Assembly (NCBI GenBank): GCA_944329255.1
Contig: CALVIA010000051.1
Span: 1 to 7,001, forward strand
Source: an uncultured Bacilli bacterium
GTDB taxonomy: Bacteria > Bacillota_I > Bacilli_A > RF39 > UBA660
DNA length: 7,001 nt
Direction: 5' to 3'
Made by a program: the position numbers and the translations under genes. The notes beneath the pieces are model-generated. The model searched no databases. It was not told the origin of the DNA and saw only the letters and a list, made by a program, of their open reading frames with translations. This document shows positions 5,889 through 7,001 of the stretch, piece by piece (position 1 is the stretch's first letter; each line of letters begins with the position of its first letter).

Positions 5889-7001
5889 CTAATCTTTTTT
5901 CATTTGTTTCTCTAAATCTGCATCTACTATTTCTTCACCAGTTTTAGTTTTTAATTGTTCTTTTGATGCATCTGATAAACCATCGTTTACTATACAATTC
6001 ATATCACATGTTGAGCACTTATCTAATTCTTCTTTTGTTACTTTTCCATCTCTTAAGTCTCTTACTATCTTATTTTCATACATTGAATATTTTTTCTTAG
6101 TCCAGAATTTTAGTTTATGAATTAATACCCACCAAGCTGGTTTCCAAATATATTTATGCATAGCAGGAGAAACAGAGCCAATCATCCAACATTGTCTATC
6201 ACAATGTCTAACTTTGTTACGAACTTTCTCAGCTTGTTCTGAATTCCATAGTTCGTCCCAAGTTTGTTCATTTAAATTTCCCATTACTTCTTTATCTTTT
6301 GTTCCATTGCATGGCATTACATCACCATAAGGATCTATAAAGAATGTATCAAAAGCCATATCACAAGGTAATAGTCTTTTTTGACCATAAATATAGTTTA
6401 TTAATCCGTGATTAAAATACGCTCTAAACCATTTTTTAGGAGAGTTAGAATTTAATAATTCATTTATTAAATTTTCAAAATTTTTAGCAACCATAGGTCT
6501 ATCATGAATAATATTTTTAGCTTCTACAAAATAAAAGCTATTATGAAGTGATGCTGTTGCAAATTCCATTCCCATCTCATTAGAAATGTTATATAAAGGA
6601 ACTAAATCTGGTGCATTTTTATCTTGAACTGTCATACCAAATCCGACATCCTTCATTCCCATTTCTCTTAGCTTTTTAAGTGTTTCATATCCCTTTTTAT
6701 ATCCGTCTTTTAGTCCACGAATTTCATTATTTGTTTGCTCTAATCCTTCAATAGAAATTCTAATGCCAATATTAGGAAATTTCTTAGCAAGAGCTATAAT
6801 TCTATCGGTGAAGAATCCATTTGTAGATATTACAATTCTATCGGATTTCTTATATAGCTCTTCTACTATTTCAGGTAAATCTTCTCTAATAAATGGTTCT
6901 CCACCTGTTATATTAGTAAAATACATTTTTGGTAATTTTTTTATTGTTTCTAGTGAAATTTCTTCATCTGGTTTTGATGGACATTTATATCTATTACACA
7001 T
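5889..7001 (-). CDS. Radical SAM/SPASM domain enzyme, 5' end missing
   Basis: Iron-sulfur enzyme that would use S-adenosylmethionine to start radical chemistry on an unknown substrate, probably in the cytoplasm. Only the last 370 codons are visible. The leading Met-Cys-Asn looks like the end of the CxxxCxxC cluster motif (typically ending in C-x-M-C), so the first ATG at the edge is internal and the true start lies outside. TGGEPF at visible residues 32-37 is the SAM-binding GGEP motif. The C-terminal part is SPASM-like: C213-x12-G-x4-C231 fits the first half of that signature, followed by C267, C271, C329, C332 and C336, which probably bind auxiliary clusters. The last stretch is charged and ends with TAG. 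Base composition is clearly richer in G+C than the next two genes. Related SPASM enzymes act on peptides or on sugars (epimerases, dehydrogenases); the polysaccharide context makes a sugar or glycan substrate a guess, not a finding. Family assignment is secure, function is not. Confidence 0.93.
   Translation of the reverse strand: MCNRYKCPSKPDEEISLETIKKLPKMYFTNITGGEPFIREDLPEIVEELYKKSDRIVISTNGFFTDRIIALAKKFPNIGIRISIEGLEQTNNEIRGLKDGYKKGYETLKKLREMGMKDVGFGMTVQDKNAPDLVPLYNISNEMGMEFATASLHNSFYFVEAKNIIHDRPMVAKNFENLINELLNSNSPKKWFRAYFNHGLINYIYGQKRLLPCDMAFDTFFIDPYGDVMPCNGTKDKEVMGNLNEQTWDELWNSEQAEKVRNKVRHCDRQCWMIGSVSPAMHKYIWKPAWWVLIHKLKFWTKKKYSMYENKIVRDLRDGKVTKEELDKCSTCDMNCIVNDGLSDASKEQLKTKTGEEIVDADLEKQMKKD

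Noticed and set aside
6999..7001. ATG at the right edge as the start of the radical SAM gene
   Set aside because: The residues that follow look like the end of the CxxxCxxC cluster motif, so a start here would remove the first two cluster cysteines. The gene must begin beyond the window.
1..7001. Mycoplasma-type genetic code (TGA as tryptophan) because of the low G+C
   Set aside because: TGA serves as the glycosyltransferase stop right before the next gene start, and the conserved tryptophans checked (for example in GDFWGV and CWMIGS) are TGG.

Overview
The window is a very AT-rich stretch with six protein-coding genes, all on the minus strand and packed nearly end to end. It looks like the middle of a cell-surface polysaccharide (capsule or exopolysaccharide) operon of the Wzx/Wzy type. 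Individual 60-base lines counted by hand run from about 13% to 38% G+C. The genetic code appears standard: tryptophan is TGG throughout and TGA ends the glycosyltransferase gene, which argues against a Mycoplasma-type code. The flippase, EpsG-type polymerase and GT2 enzyme, the AGGTGA-like ribosome binding sites and the K/N/I-rich proteins suggest a low-GC member of the Bacillota (Clostridia or related gut lineages). That is an inference from style; a low-GC archaeon such as Methanosphaera is less likely but not excluded.

In transcription order (right to left): (1) a radical SAM/SPASM enzyme whose 5' end lies beyond the right edge (7001-5889); (2) a family 2 glycosyltransferase (5828-4815); (3) an EpsG/Wzy-type polysaccharide polymerase (4810-3653); (4) a polysaccharide pyruvyl transferase family protein (3637-2558); (5) a Wzx-type flippase with a GTG start (2555-1035); (6) a ferredoxin-FrhB fusion of the coenzyme F420 hydrogenase/dehydrogenase beta-subunit family, whose 3' end lies beyond the left edge (1031-1). 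From the glycosyltransferase to the left edge, gaps between genes are only 2 to 15 nt, and several ribosome binding sites sit in the end of the preceding gene, so one transcript with translational coupling is likely. The longest non-coding stretch is the 60 nt between the radical SAM gene and the glycosyltransferase. No tRNA, rRNA, CRISPR array, transposon or convincing terminator was seen, and no stretch over 300 bases lacks a gene.

Working model: the glycosyltransferase adds a sugar to a lipid-linked repeat unit, the pyruvyl transferase family protein decorates it, the flippase exports it and the EpsG-type protein polymerises it. The two iron-sulfur enzymes at either end are the unusual part. 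They suggest a redox or radical modification of a sugar or sugar precursor, but neither substrate can be read from the sequence. The initiating sugar-phosphate transferase, chain-length regulator and most glycosyltransferases expected for such a locus are not in the window and would have to lie outside it.
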